Shown one piece after another: positions 48,286 to 59,200 of a stretch of DNA of 64,000 bases (within the stretch, counting starts at the first letter, position 1; every line of letters begins with the position of its first letter). The notes under the pieces were generated by a model. The model did not search any database, was not told where the DNA came from, and saw only the letters and a program-made list of their open reading frames with translations. The stretch covers positions 3,853,946 to 3,917,945 of the forward strand of contig NZ_OY780936.1 of the NCBI RefSeq assembly GCF_963675905.1. The letters run 5' to 3'. The stretch comes from an uncultured Bacteroides sp. (lineage in GTDB: Bacteria > Bacteroidota > Bacteroidia > Bacteroidales > Bacteroidaceae). Made by a program: the position numbers and the translations under genes.

Positions 48286-51200
48286 ATGAAGAATTTATTT
48301 AATAAAAACTTTAGGCTTCTGAATTTAGAAAAGTTTATAGTAAGAACAATATTACTTATAACTTGTCTTTCCTTTTCATCAATTGTAATGGCTCAAAATA
48401 AGACTGTTACAGGGAAGGTTACTGACAAAAATGATGAAGCAATTATCGGAGCTTCTGTTTTTGTAGAGAATACTACAAATGGAACCGTTACAGACATTGA
48501 TGGGAATTTTACTTTGAAAAACGTTCCTTCCAAAGGTACCCTAAAAGTTACCTATATAGGTTACAAAGTTCAGTTCATTAGTGTAAAGGGACATACAAAC
48601 TTTGCAATAAAACTTTTGGAAAATTCTGAGATGTTAGATGAGATTGTTGTTATCGGATATGGTACAACAACAAAGAAAAATGTTATCGGAGCTGTAGACC
48701 AAGTATCTGCAAAGGCTTTTGCTGATCGTCCTTCTTCAAATATAGCTCAGGCGTTGCAAGGAGCATCTGCTAATTTAGTAATCCAGCAAAAAAGCTTTAA
48801 CCCTTTAAATGATAATACCTCAATTAACATTCGTGGAGTAAGTACTATGGGGGCTAATACTCCGTTGATTGTAATCGATGGATTAATTTCTGATGTTGGG
48901 GCCATGAATTCATTAAACCCTAATGATATTTCCAGTGTGTCAGTATTAAAAGATGCAGGTAGTGCTGCAATTTATGGTTCGCGCTCAGCAAATGGAGTTA
49001 TTCTTATTTCGACTAAATCAGGTAATAAGAATCAAACTCCTACGGTTAAATTCAATGCAATGTTAGGAGTTCAGGACCCACATGTTTTATTCTCTGCTGT
49101 TCATGGTTGGCAAAATGCTATATTAAGGAATGAAGCACTTGTTAATGGAGGTAGTAGCCCAATTTATACTACCGATAATATCAAAGCAATGTATGACAAC
49201 GGTGATTGTAAACCATTTATTGATCAGATTCTGCAATCGGCAGTTCAACAAAATTATAGTGCTAGTGTTGAGGGAGGATCTAATAATACTACTTACTTGA
49301 TGTCTGCAAATTATTTTGGTCAGCCAAGTAACTATGTGGGACCTAATTATGGGGTTTCCAGATATAATTTCCGAATGAACTTAACAACGGAAGTTGGCCG
49401 TTTAAAGTTGTCATCTAATATGATGTACACTCGTAGTAATATAAAAACTCATACTGGAGATGATGGTTTTTTAATGGTGGACTGTACACGTGTTCCTCTT
49501 TACTATAATTATAGAATGAAAAGTGATGATGGATCATTATATTACACAAATGATGTATTATCTGAAAGTAATCCTTTAGGGACATTGGAAAAAGGAGGTT
49601 ATAAAAAAAGCGATAATGACCGTTTTAATGGTAGCTATACTGCAGAACTGAAACTATTTGACGGATTGAAATTAAAAGGTGTTTTTGGAGCACAAATTCT
49701 GTCAGAACATAGATGGGTTCAACAAAATGCAGTTGAATACGCAACAAACTATAATGCAACCAAGGCAACCTGGACTGCAGGAACTTATAATGCATCCGAT
49801 TGGAGTGGCAAGACAACTCTGTTGAATTCTCAGATTATGCTTGATTATAATAAATCATTTGGTAAACATAATGTTGCTGCCTTGTTTGGCTATTCAGATG
49901 AATCGTTCCGTTATCAAGGAATAGATGTAAATGAAAAATATGTTGATCCATATTTGCATATACCAAATACTTCTACTGTTATAGATTCAGGCAATACTCA
50001 TTTAAGTTCTCAAAGCACTACAGAGCGCTCTATTAAATCATGGTTTGGAAGAGCGAGCTATAATTACAATGATAAATACTATGGTGAATTTGATATGAGA
50101 ATAGATAGATCTTCAAAATTTGCTTCACTTAAACGTTCCGGACTTTTCCCATCAGTTTCACTTGGCTGGCGTATTTCCGAAGAAAATTTCATGAATGCTT
50201 ATAAAAGCCATGTTGGTGATCTGAAAATTCGTGGTTCATATGGTATTTTAGGTAATCAGGATAATGTGAGTGATTATGAGTATCAAACAACTTATACTAT
50301 GTACCAAAATGTATATGCATTTAATAATTCTCGGTATCAGGAACAGGATTTACACTTGGAAATATAAATCTTACCTGGGAGAAAAGTCATACTTTTAACA
50401 TGGGATTTGATGCTACATTCTTGAATAACTCATTGATTGTCAATGCAGACTACTTCTATAAAAGAACTAAAGATATTTTGTTGAGACCTGTTGTTGCAGG
50501 TGTTTTCGGAGGAAGTCTTCCAAGCCAAAACCGTGGTGAGATGAGTAATAAAGGTTGGGAAGTTACTCTTGCTTATAATTTGAATACAAAAAACTGGAAG
50601 CACCGTTTCTCTCTCAATGTTGCCGATTCAAAAAATGAACTACTTAAATATGGTGATCCTTCAATAAATACAAATGACAACGTAACGTGTATTACGGCTG
50701 AAGGATTTCCTTTGAACAGTTATTATGGATATAAAGTAGACCATTATTTTAAAAATATGGAAGAAATAGAAAATTCAGCTGTTCCAACCGGATATACTGT
50801 TATGCCTGGTGATGTTAAGTACGTAGATCAGAATGGCGATGAAATTATTGATGAAAAAGATCGCGTCGTTTTAGGAAATGGATTTCCAAGATATACTTTT
50901 GGATTTACTTACAATGTTGAATGGAAAGGATTTGATTTCAGCGTTTTGTTCCAAGGTGTAGGAAAACGAGATAGAATGGTACGTGGAGAACTTATAGAGC
51001 CGTTCCACTCAAACTATTCTTATACAATGTATAACCATCAATTGGATTATTGGACTCTTGAAAATACTGATGCCCGTTGGCCTCGTCTTTCTTCTCCGGG
51101 TTCTGCTTCAAATACAAATAACTATCATGTATTAGGTGGAAGTTCAGATCTTTATATGTTGAATGGAGCCTATGTGAGATGCAAAAACATCCAGCTGGGA

Positions 51201-51413
51201 TATACTTTACCTGTCAATATAGCCGGTAAATTAGGTTGTAAGAGTGTGAAAATGTATGTAAATGCACAAAACCTCTTCACTATATGTAAAGATGGATTTG
51301 TTGATCCTGAAAGTTCTGAACTTGGTTCAAATATGTCTTTTGGAAGTGCCAATTCAGCAAGAAATTATCCTATGTTGAAATACTATGGATTTGGACTTGA
51401 TTTAACATTTTAA
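48286..51413 (+). pseudogene. SusC-like TonB-dependent transporter with a single-base frameshift (mannan PUL)
   Basis: Outer-membrane importer for mannan oligosaccharides. The first frame (48286-50367) encodes the signal peptide (ending VMAQ), the carboxypeptidase-like domain, the SusC motif DEIVVIGYGTTTKKN, plug and half the barrel. It runs into a stop after the shift at about 50329-50333. From 50331 the correct frame continues as SVSGTGFTLGNINLTWEKSH and leads into the rest of the barrel, ending FGLDLTF. Exactly one base is missing; the repaired gene would have 1042 residues, normal for SusC. No long homopolymer sits at the site. A sequencing error cannot be excluded. Confidence 0.88.
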
Positions 51414-51425
51414 TGATTAAATAAA

Positions 51426-53036
51426 ATGAGTATGAAAGTAAAAAATATTATAATAGTATTTACATTCGGGCTTATAATAACCTTCTTTGATAGTTGTGTT
51501 GACCTTGATGTAGCTCCTACAAATAAATTCACTGAGGCAAACTATTGGGTATCTCAGTCTAATGCAGATGCTGTATTAAGTATGTCCTATAATCAGATGT
51601 TCAGCAGTGGCTATTATTTCGCCAATGAAGTTCTTTCTGATAATATATACAACGGACGCGGTTCTGGTAGCGAAAAGGCTATTGTAACAGGTATGGCCGA
51701 TCCTACAAATTCTCGTTTTTCCGGTGAATGGAATAGCTGCTATTCAGGGATAAAAACGTGTAATGTATTTATGGACAATGTTGATAAGGTAGGAATGGAC
51801 GATGCAACTAAGAATAGAATGAAAGCTGAATGCCGCTTTATTCGCGCATTCTTGTATTTCCGCCTTACAAATTGGTTTGGCAATGTTCCATTCTTTAAAA
51901 CGGATATAACATCTGAGGAAGCTCAAAAAATATCACAGTCTTCAGAGGCAGATATAAAGACTTGGATTCATGCTGAACTTGCAGATATTGTACAGTATCT
52001 TCCTACTAATACTACACAAGCCCTCACAGATAGAGGACGTATAACTCAAGGAGCTGCAATAGGTTTTAATGCACGTGTCTATTTGTACGATAATGATTGG
52101 CAAAACTGTGCGAATGAGTGTGCAAAACTTATAAACTCTACAACTTATGGTACATATTCATTACAGAGTGATTATAGCAAAATATTCTCTCCTGCAAATG
52201 AATACAATAGTGAAACAATTCTCGATATGCAATATGTTCCTGATTTACGTACGTGGGGGGATGTGTTTGATCTGGCCCCATTATCAGGAGGTGCTCGTTT
52301 AAATAATTATGCTCCAACTCAACAGTTGGTAGATAGTTACAGAATGCTTAATGGTAATGCATGGACTGTAAATGATGCCCCTTATGTGGGACGTGATAAA
52401 CGTATGGATGCAACTATTGTTCATGATGGTTCTACATTTAAGTGCTTTGATTATGGCGGAGGAGCTACTGTTACTATTCAAACCTCTTTTGGTAGCGGAA
52501 CAAAAGATGCGTATACAGGTTCTTCTACAGATAATGCTTCTTGTACAGGTTATTATTATCAGAAAAATTATGATACTACGGCATCATCAGGTTTATCTTC
52601 AGGATTAAATTTAATTTTAATCCGTTATGCCGATGTACTTTTAATGTATGCCGAATCTATGAATGAGCTGAATCAGATGAACCAGACAGTGTGGGATGAA
52701 ACCCTTAAACCAATCAGAGTTCGTGCTGGCTTTGCAACAAATTATTGTTCATATACTGCTTCAAACCAGGTTGATATGCGTGCAGCAATTCGTTTGGAAC
52801 GTCGTTGTGAATTTGCATTGGAAGGTACCAGAGTTTTCGACCTGCGTCGATGGGCAAAAATGGATGGTAAAGGAGACAACATTCTTATAGATACCCCTAA
52901 GGGAGCTAAGTTTGCAGATAATAATACTAATTATATAACATTGACTCCAGCCTGGAAATATAATCACTATTATTTCGCAATACCTCAAACAGAGTTAGAC
53001 ATTAATCCAAATCTTGTTCAAAATAGCAGTTATTAA
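51426..53036 (+). CDS. SusD/RagB-like outer-membrane lipoprotein (mannan PUL)
   Basis: Surface lid and glycan-binding partner of the neighbouring SusC. The 536-residue protein has a lipoprotein signal ending TFFDSC (Cys near residue 24), then VDLDVAPTNKFTEANYW, the SusD opening. The helical core and the RagB/SusD C-terminal region are visible, with LIRYADVLLMYAESMNE and RRCEFALEGTRVFDLRRW. It starts 13 bases after the SusC stop and precedes the SusE-like gene by 32 bases, so the three are one operon. Confidence 0.93.
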   Translation: MSMKVKNIIIVFTFGLIITFFDSCVDLDVAPTNKFTEANYWVSQSNADAVLSMSYNQMFSSGYYFANEVLSDNIYNGRGSGSEKAIVTGMADPTNSRFSGEWNSCYSGIKTCNVFMDNVDKVGMDDATKNRMKAECRFIRAFLYFRLTNWFGNVPFFKTDITSEEAQKISQSSEADIKTWIHAELADIVQYLPTNTTQALTDRGRITQGAAIGFNARVYLYDNDWQNCANECAKLINSTTYGTYSLQSDYSKIFSPANEYNSETILDMQYVPDLRTWGDVFDLAPLSGGARLNNYAPTQQLVDSYRMLNGNAWTVNDAPYVGRDKRMDATIVHDGSTFKCFDYGGGATVTIQTSFGSGTKDAYTGSSTDNASCTGYYYQKNYDTTASSGLSSGLNLILIRYADVLLMYAESMNELNQMNQTVWDETLKPIRVRAGFATNYCSYTASNQVDMRAAIRLERRCEFALEGTRVFDLRRWAKMDGKGDNILIDTPKGAKFADNNTNYITLTPAWKYNHYYFAIPQTELDINPNLVQNSSY

Positions 53037-53067
53037 TTTAAAAAATTGATCAGTAAAAAGTTATAAT

Positions 53068-54264
53068 ATGAAGACAATATATATGAAAAGCATGTTTTTA
53101 CTTATGGGCTGTATATTACTAGGCCTAATTTCATGCGATGACAATAAAGATATTGATTTAACTGTTGGTACAGTTAATACATTGTATGGCCCCACAGATG
53201 GAAAAGCTGTTGTATTAAAATCAGATGCTTCTGCTTCTCAGACCTTTGAATGGGAACCAACTCGTGCAATGGATGGAGGTGCTGTGTTATATGATGTTTT
53301 GTTCGATAAAGAGGGTGGTGATTTCTCGGCACCTATTTTCACTATTTCATCAGATGGTACAGGGTATAAATCAACTGCAGAGATTTCTCACAAGATTCTG
53401 AATAAAATAGCCGGATTGGCAGGTATTGGCTCTGGCGCTACAGGTAATATTATTTGGACAGTAAGAGCATCAAAAGGGCTTAAAGGTAATATTTGTGAGG
53501 TTCACAATAAGTTATCAATAACTCGTTTGACTGGTCTAGAAGAAATGCCAACAGCTGTTTACCTTTCAGGTTCTGCAACTGAAGCTACAGGAAGTAATAA
53601 ATTAAGTTTCTGTCTTGCAGTCGGTACAAAACCTGGTGATACTGAAGCCGGGATTTATGAAATCTATACAAAGCTAAGCGCTGGTACTTATACAATTACC
53701 GATAATCTGAATCGTACATTTAGTATATCTTCCACAGGTACCATTGTTGAGGGAGGCACAACTACAATTACTGCCAGTCAGGCTGGTACTTATCGCATTA
53801 AGTTAGATTTTACCGTTTGTAATTCAACTATTGATCAGATTACTAAAGTAACCTTATATAGTGGCAACTGGCAAAGAAATCCAAACTTTAATGAATACGA
53901 ATTAACATATAGAGGAAACGGTGTGTGGAAAACTGATAATTTGGATACTCAATGGGGTATGACAGCTGCAACAGGAGGCACTGCCGGTGATAGCCGTTAT
54001 CGTTATCAGGTTTACACTAAAGCATCTGGCAATAAGTTTGCATGGGCTATGGCTAGTAAAAATAGCGATAATGGAAATCCTACTACATATGGAGGAGAGT
54101 ATATGTATACATTTACATTCCCTTATGGATATTCAAATCTTGGCGATTGGAACTATTGTTATAAATTGAATAATAGTGATATTGGTAAATTAATGGATTT
54201 TGGTCTTGAATTATATCAGAATTCAACTCATCTCAATTATATTCAAACAGTCACTGTACACTAA
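53068..54264 (+). CDS. SusE-like surface glycan-binding lipoprotein (mannan PUL)
   Basis: 398-residue lipoprotein following SusD. The signal peptide ends LLGLISC, then DDNKDIDL. The first 130 residues form a SusE-type N-terminal module containing FEWEPTRAMDGGAVLYDVLFD and IIWTVRASKG. Two more beta-sandwich regions follow (about 155-260 and 265-398), rich in aromatic residues, as expected for mannan binding. The family is recognised by position and module order more than by strict motifs. It has no catalytic signature. A hairpin lies between it and the next gene. Confidence 0.8.
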   Translation: MKTIYMKSMFLLMGCILLGLISCDDNKDIDLTVGTVNTLYGPTDGKAVVLKSDASASQTFEWEPTRAMDGGAVLYDVLFDKEGGDFSAPIFTISSDGTGYKSTAEISHKILNKIAGLAGIGSGATGNIIWTVRASKGLKGNICEVHNKLSITRLTGLEEMPTAVYLSGSATEATGSNKLSFCLAVGTKPGDTEAGIYEIYTKLSAGTYTITDNLNRTFSISSTGTIVEGGTTTITASQAGTYRIKLDFTVCNSTIDQITKVTLYSGNWQRNPNFNEYELTYRGNGVWKTDNLDTQWGMTAATGGTAGDSRYRYQVYTKASGNKFAWAMASKNSDNGNPTTYGGEYMYTFTFPYGYSNLGDWNYCYKLNNSDIGKLMDFGLELYQNSTHLNYIQTVTVH

Positions 54265-54278
54265 ATAATCTAATTATA

Positions 54279-54308
54279 GGTAGCTCTCTGATTTATCGGA
54301 GGGCTACC
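54279..54308 (+). terminator. Intercistronic hairpin between the SusE-like and GH76 genes
   Basis: GGTAGC (54279-54284) and GCTACC (54303-54308) close a 13-bp stem with some G-T pairs and a 4-base loop. No real T run follows (TTCTATTCTG), so it could attenuate transcription or stabilise the 3' end of the upstream message. Confidence 0.5.
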
Positions 54309-54321
54309 TTCTATTCTGCGT

Positions 54322-55473
54322 ATGAAAAAGAAATACTTGTTGGGGTTTATCCCTTTATTACTTTTAGCATCTTGCGGTAGTGATAATACTACTGTTGAAT
54401 TCCCCAATAGCACAGATAAATCCTATAACTGGGATTCAATAGCTAATGTTTCAACCAATTCTCAGATTACCCATTTCTGGGATTACACAAATCATTATTT
54501 CAAAGGAAAAAGTGATGGTAGTGAAGATTGGCAAGGATATTGGCCGCAGGCTCATGCACTTGATTTAATGCTTGATGCTTATGAACGTGATCCTTCCGGT
54601 TACCAGAAAACTGTAATTACTGATTGGTATGATGGAGTAAAAGCCAAAAATAACAATGGCACTTTCTGGAATATGTTTTATGATGACATGGGATGGAATG
54701 CGATAGCAACATTGCGTGCATACGAACTGACGAATGATGCCAGATATAAAACTGCAGCAGAACAATTGTGGGGATGGATAAAAGGTGGTTGGAGCGATAA
54801 TATTTGTGGTGGAGGTGTAAGCTGGGTTACCTATAAAATGGAGTTCAAAAATGCACCGGCAACTTGTCCTGCAGGAATCTTTGCGGCTCGAATGTATGAG
54901 AAGTTTGGTAATGCGGAATACCTTGATTTTGCAAAGAATTGTTGCTCTTGGGTACGTAACACACTTTTTAATCCTTCATCCGGAGGTGTTTATGACGGAA
55001 TAACTAAAACAAACTCGGGTGATGTATTATCAACAGCATATTATTCTTATAATCAGGGTACCTATATTGGCCTTTGTATGGAATTGTATAAAATAACAAA
55101 AGAAAGTATTTACTTAAATGACTCCAAACTGGCTGCTGATTTCTGTATAAGCCATTTCGTTGACAGTAATACTGGAGTTATGAGTGGCACAGATAATGGT
55201 GATGGTGGTTTATTTAACGGTATTTTTATTCGCTATTTTACCCAACTTATTCTTTGCGAAGACTTGTCTTCTAAATATAAAAAGAGCTACTCTACATATA
55301 TTAATAAATGTGCAACTGTAGCATGGACTAAGGGATGCCTTACTCCTGATATCTTATTTTCTTACAATTGGGGTGCCAAGCCATCATTAACGACCTCTGG
55401 TAATCCTAACACTGCGGCATGTACATTACTCGAATCTGCGGCTTTATTACAGAGAAAAGGGCTTATTCATTAG
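54322..55473 (+). CDS. GH76 endo-alpha-1,6-mannanase lipoprotein (surface enzyme candidate)
   Basis: 383-residue GH76 enzyme that cuts the alpha-1,6-mannan backbone. The lipoprotein signal ends LLLLASC (Cys near residue 18), followed by GSDN, an acidic start often seen on surface-exposed Bacteroides lipoproteins. The catalytic Asp pair is in FWNMFYDDMGWNAIA near residue 117. The motifs ICGGGVSWVTYKMEFKNAP and NQGTYIGLCMELY belong to the family. By position it corresponds to the surface mannanase next to the SusE-like protein in B. thetaiotaomicron mannan loci. It ends the operon, before a terminator. Confidence 0.91.
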   Translation: MKKKYLLGFIPLLLLASCGSDNTTVEFPNSTDKSYNWDSIANVSTNSQITHFWDYTNHYFKGKSDGSEDWQGYWPQAHALDLMLDAYERDPSGYQKTVITDWYDGVKAKNNNGTFWNMFYDDMGWNAIATLRAYELTNDARYKTAAEQLWGWIKGGWSDNICGGGVSWVTYKMEFKNAPATCPAGIFAARMYEKFGNAEYLDFAKNCCSWVRNTLFNPSSGGVYDGITKTNSGDVLSTAYYSYNQGTYIGLCMELYKITKESIYLNDSKLAADFCISHFVDSNTGVMSGTDNGDGGLFNGIFIRYFTQLILCEDLSSKYKKSYSTYINKCATVAWTKGCLTPDILFSYNWGAKPSLTTSGNPNTAACTLLESAALLQRKGLIH

Positions 55474-55498
55474 TTTTATAGATTAGTAATAATTTCTC

Positions 55499-55528
55499 GA
55501 GAGTAATCGCAATATGTCGGTTACTCTC
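55499..55528 (+). terminator. Terminator of the mannan operon
   Basis: GAGAGTAA (55499-55506) pairs with TTACTCTC (55521-55528), followed by ATTTCT, 25 bases after the GH76 stop. Confidence 0.65.
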
Positions 55529-55672
55529 ATTTCTAGTCATAGTATAGTTCAAAGATATAGGCTAATTATCAAAGCTAAAAGCTTCAGATATGCATATCCT
55601 TATATGCCTTTGCCTATTAACTATAAAACTACAAAGGAACTTAAAATAAAAGGTTTACAATAGCATGTAAGT

Positions 55673-55725
55673 ATCTTTAAGAACAGTAATGTCTGGCTTA
55701 GCTAGACATTACTGTTCTTAAAGAT
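55673..55725. repeat. 22-bp perfect inverted repeat between convergent genes
   Basis: The arms at 55673-55694 and 55704-55725 are perfectly complementary around a 9-base loop. It lies just after the 3' end of the small secreted protein gene on the minus strand and may be its terminator. The stem is unusually long and perfect for a terminator. Confidence 0.75.
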
Positions 55726-55750
55726 GTTGGTTCTTAATTCTTTAAAAGCT

Positions 55751-56269
55751 TTATTTATTAGCTATCTTACGATTAATAACTTCCACAACTTTGCCATCTT
55801 TAAGAGTTGTTCTTCTTACCCAAACATTTTGAGGAACATAGCCATCGATAAACTGTTTTCTATTTTCCTTTTTATAGGTGAAAGCTCCTAAATAGAAATA
55901 CTCATACGTAAAAAAAATGGTGTTGCTTGGAGAAATAACTTTGTGTTCTGTTATATCACCTTTTTCGTTGTATTTACAAAGATGTTGAACCAGCGAGTCA
56001 TTGTCGGTTCTATCAATAGAGGTGAATTCATTTGAATCAAAGGTCTGACCAGTTTTGCATCTTTTATCCTTTTCATGACAATAAAGAATTCTTCCATCTT
56101 TGTCGTATCTTATTTTTTTAGTCTTAATAATAGAGTTGTAATCTATTGTACCGTTGTCACGGACTAGATAATTTTCTTCGACTATTACCGCATTTTTAAT
56201 CTTTTGTGCTAGTAGAACGTTAATTGGAAAGCAAAATAAAACGGAGAGTAATACAATTTTTTTCATCAT
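55751..56269 (-). CDS. Small secreted protein of unknown function next to sprA
   Basis: 172 residues with a cleavable signal peptide ending VLLAQ (about residue 21). The mature part is beta-rich with two YD-repeat-like segments (KIRYDKDGRILYC and CKYNEKGDITEH) and many charged residues. It has no lipobox and no membrane helix. I do not recognise a family. Its gene starts 19 bases after the sprA stop in the same direction, so it may be co-transcribed with ruvA-sprA or carry its own promoter. A link to SprA function is only positional. Confidence 0.6.
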   Translation of the reverse strand: MMKKIVLLSVLFCFPINVLLAQKIKNAVIVEENYLVRDNGTIDYNSIIKTKKIRYDKDGRILYCHEKDKRCKTGQTFDSNEFTSIDRTDNDSLVQHLCKYNEKGDITEHKVISPSNTIFFTYEYFYLGAFTYKKENRKQFIDGYVPQNVWVRRTTLKDGKVVEVINRKIANK

Positions 56270-56288
56270 AATTTATTTTTAAGAGTCT

Positions 56289-59200
56289 TTACCTTGTCAA
56301 AGAAAACTTCAGCGTAAATCCAAAATCGGAATTGGTTACCGGATAGGAAGCGGAAGATACCAGCGGGGTATTCTTCTGACGGTCATAATACATACGGATG
56401 GTTAGCAATTTCGAGAAGGTATAATCTGCTGATAATGAAAACTTTGTAGCTTTATTGCCGCTGGTTGGTTGAGCTAAGGCCTCCTGAATATCGCGGCTTA
56501 ATGCAGATTGGTTACGAATAGAGAAATCTGCCTGAATGTTCAGGTCATTGCTAACTTTATTCTTGCTTTTCCCTGCACCAAACAGTTTCAGGTCTACAAT
56601 TTTGTACCCCATGCCAACAACAAAATCTTTTGAGCTAGTTTCAACAATTTGATTTGCTGTCATACTTAAAGTTAGTATTCTCGTCTTTTTATATTCTACC
56701 TTTGTGGTAATTCCATTTTTAAAGGTCATATCTACTCCGAAAAGCGGAGCGAATTGCTCATTAATAGCTACTGTACCAATATCAAACGCTGCCGAAGGTA
56801 CCGGATCTCCGGTTTGTGTATCTTCAACAAAACCGAGGTTGCCCATAAATCTGCTGAAACTTTGGTAGGTATTGTAGGAACCAACAGAATAAGTACTTCT
56901 GTATGCATGATTCAGATTAAAACTTTTGAAATGTTTTTTAAACCATTCCAGTTTGCTTAACCCGCCATAAGTTATTCTCCAGTTGGGCATTAGTGATAAT
57001 AAGTTTGGGAAGAGATCAAGGGAAATCTTGTTCACATCCTTTCCTGTATAAGCTGAAAGAAATGCGGGGATCATTACGTCCGGAGAGTTTTTGTCGATTG
57101 TTCCGTTTTCCGGGTTGAATGCTTTACCTGCCAGTGTGGTTCCTTCTGGATAGATAGCGCCCAGATATTGAGTTTCTACTCTTTTCTGGATAATATCCAG
57201 ATTCTTGAGGAACTTATTAAATGTTTTTGATTGGTATAGTTCTTCTGCTTTACTCTTTTCGAATGCACTTCCTATGGAAATAATACTCATATTGAAACTA
57301 CCATTCTGAGTGGTAGGCATACCATCGAACATAAACTGTATGCTCTGTGATTTGTTTATTGTGCGGTTTGCGGTTAGGTCTATCTTAAAATCTCTTATCG
57401 GTTCTAAAGTCAACCGTATTTGTAAGTCTTCCATAGCATTGGTTGTTGCAGGGTCTGCTACGGAATCGTTCATTAATAACCAGTTATTCTTTGCTGCTTT
57501 CTGTATATAACTGTCACCCGTTACACCGAAAGCAAAATCCAGTCCCGGAGCAAACATGCCGCCTGCTCTTTTCTGTCCCAGTACATCACCTACTTCCGGT
57601 AAATATCCGGGAAGTGTCATTGCATAAGTGTTACGGTAGGTAATGCTGATATTTCTTGCCATCATGGCAAAACGTGCTGCATGCTGAGCAATTTTATACC
57701 AGCCTTGCTCTTCCGGCTTTGGACCGGGAACAATGCTTAGCTTAATTTTTATAGAATCTCTGTTGCTGACAAGAATCTTATTGGAATCCAGTACTTTGTA
57801 TTTAATAAAGTATCGTTTTCCATCTTGTGTTATAGCTCTTACTTTTACTATTTTGGTTCTTAATCCGTGAGAAACGGTCACGGTTGTATCCTTTTTCAGC
57901 TGAATCTCTCTCTCGAATTTATTCGGTTTCTTCATTAAATCCTCTTTTCTTCCGGGGGCACTTATGCTCATTGAAGAAAAGAGTCTGTTGGTTTCCTTTA
58001 AGAAAGGAATCTTATTGTATAGCTTCTCGAAATTGAACCGACTGTTTACATCAATGGAGCGTTGATTGGCAATAGTGTTTCCAACGGAAGAACCGTCGGT
58101 CAGATCGGCACCGCGATCCCAGGTATACGAAGATGCAAATTTAACGTCACTGTTTACCCAATCGAGTATAGGTATCATGTCGAGTGGTAATTTGTAACTC
58201 GAATTGAATGATTGCTGGAAATCCAGAGGACGCCCCAGATTCAACAAACTGGTTTTAATGGAATCTTTCCATGCGGTGTATTCATCCGGATAGAGGTTCT
58301 TGTTGATAGGGCCGGCAGGCTCTTCAATTTCTGCACGGGTGGCAGAGTTGAAACTGAGTTTTAGATTTCGAGTGAGATCCCACCGGAGAGAGAAGTCCCT
58401 GTTCCATAGAAATTCCTTTGCTACGGAAAGAGGTATATCTGAATCTCCATAAGGATTTTCCAGATCTCTTAACTGCAATTCATAGTAATGACGCGAAATG
58501 TCGGAATTGAAGGCTATGTTTTGCGGTAACCAGTTGAGATTTAATGCTTTTACAAACTTCATCCATGGAGATTTACTTTTGAGATTTTTAAACGGTTCCC
58601 ACGCTTTTATAACCGGAGAATAATTATATCCAAGAGTACTTCTCCAGTCCTTTTCAACTTCCCATGCAGTGGTGTTCCCCTGATTGTATTTCTTTGTATA
58701 CGAATATCCAAAGGTAAAGTTTCCCGGATCAAAAGGCAATGGTCTTTTACTTACTATATTAATCTTTGCGTTGCTAAGACTGAAATTCCTGTAAGTAACC
58801 AGTTCCCGGGCAATGTTAAGGATAGAGTCTTTTTGAGATCTTAAAGAGTATGTATCCAATACATCATCTAAAAGCAGGTCTTTATTGGTTGGATCATACA
58901 GTGGTGATGTTAATTCTTTGGAATATGAGAAATAAAGAGGAGCCGATATCTTTGCTTTTGATGGCAGAAATCTTCCTAATTCAAAACTTGTGGTGAAATT
59001 GTACTGATAATAATCATCCATTCTTCTTTCACTGACACTTTGTTCCAAACCTCCAAATCCGGCTGTTTCCATGTGCCCCGCCAGATTTACATTTCCTATA
59101 TCCGACAGCTGAACATTCATATTTCCTTGTGCTGCCCATCCTCCCGATTCATTATAGTCTGTCAGTCGAAGTTCGTTTACCCAAACCTCTGCCGATTTTA

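Noticed and set aside
50400-51413. Separate gene starting MGFDATFLNN
   Set aside because: It is the second half of the SusC barrel; the correct frame extends upstream to 50331 and joins the first half after one-base correction.
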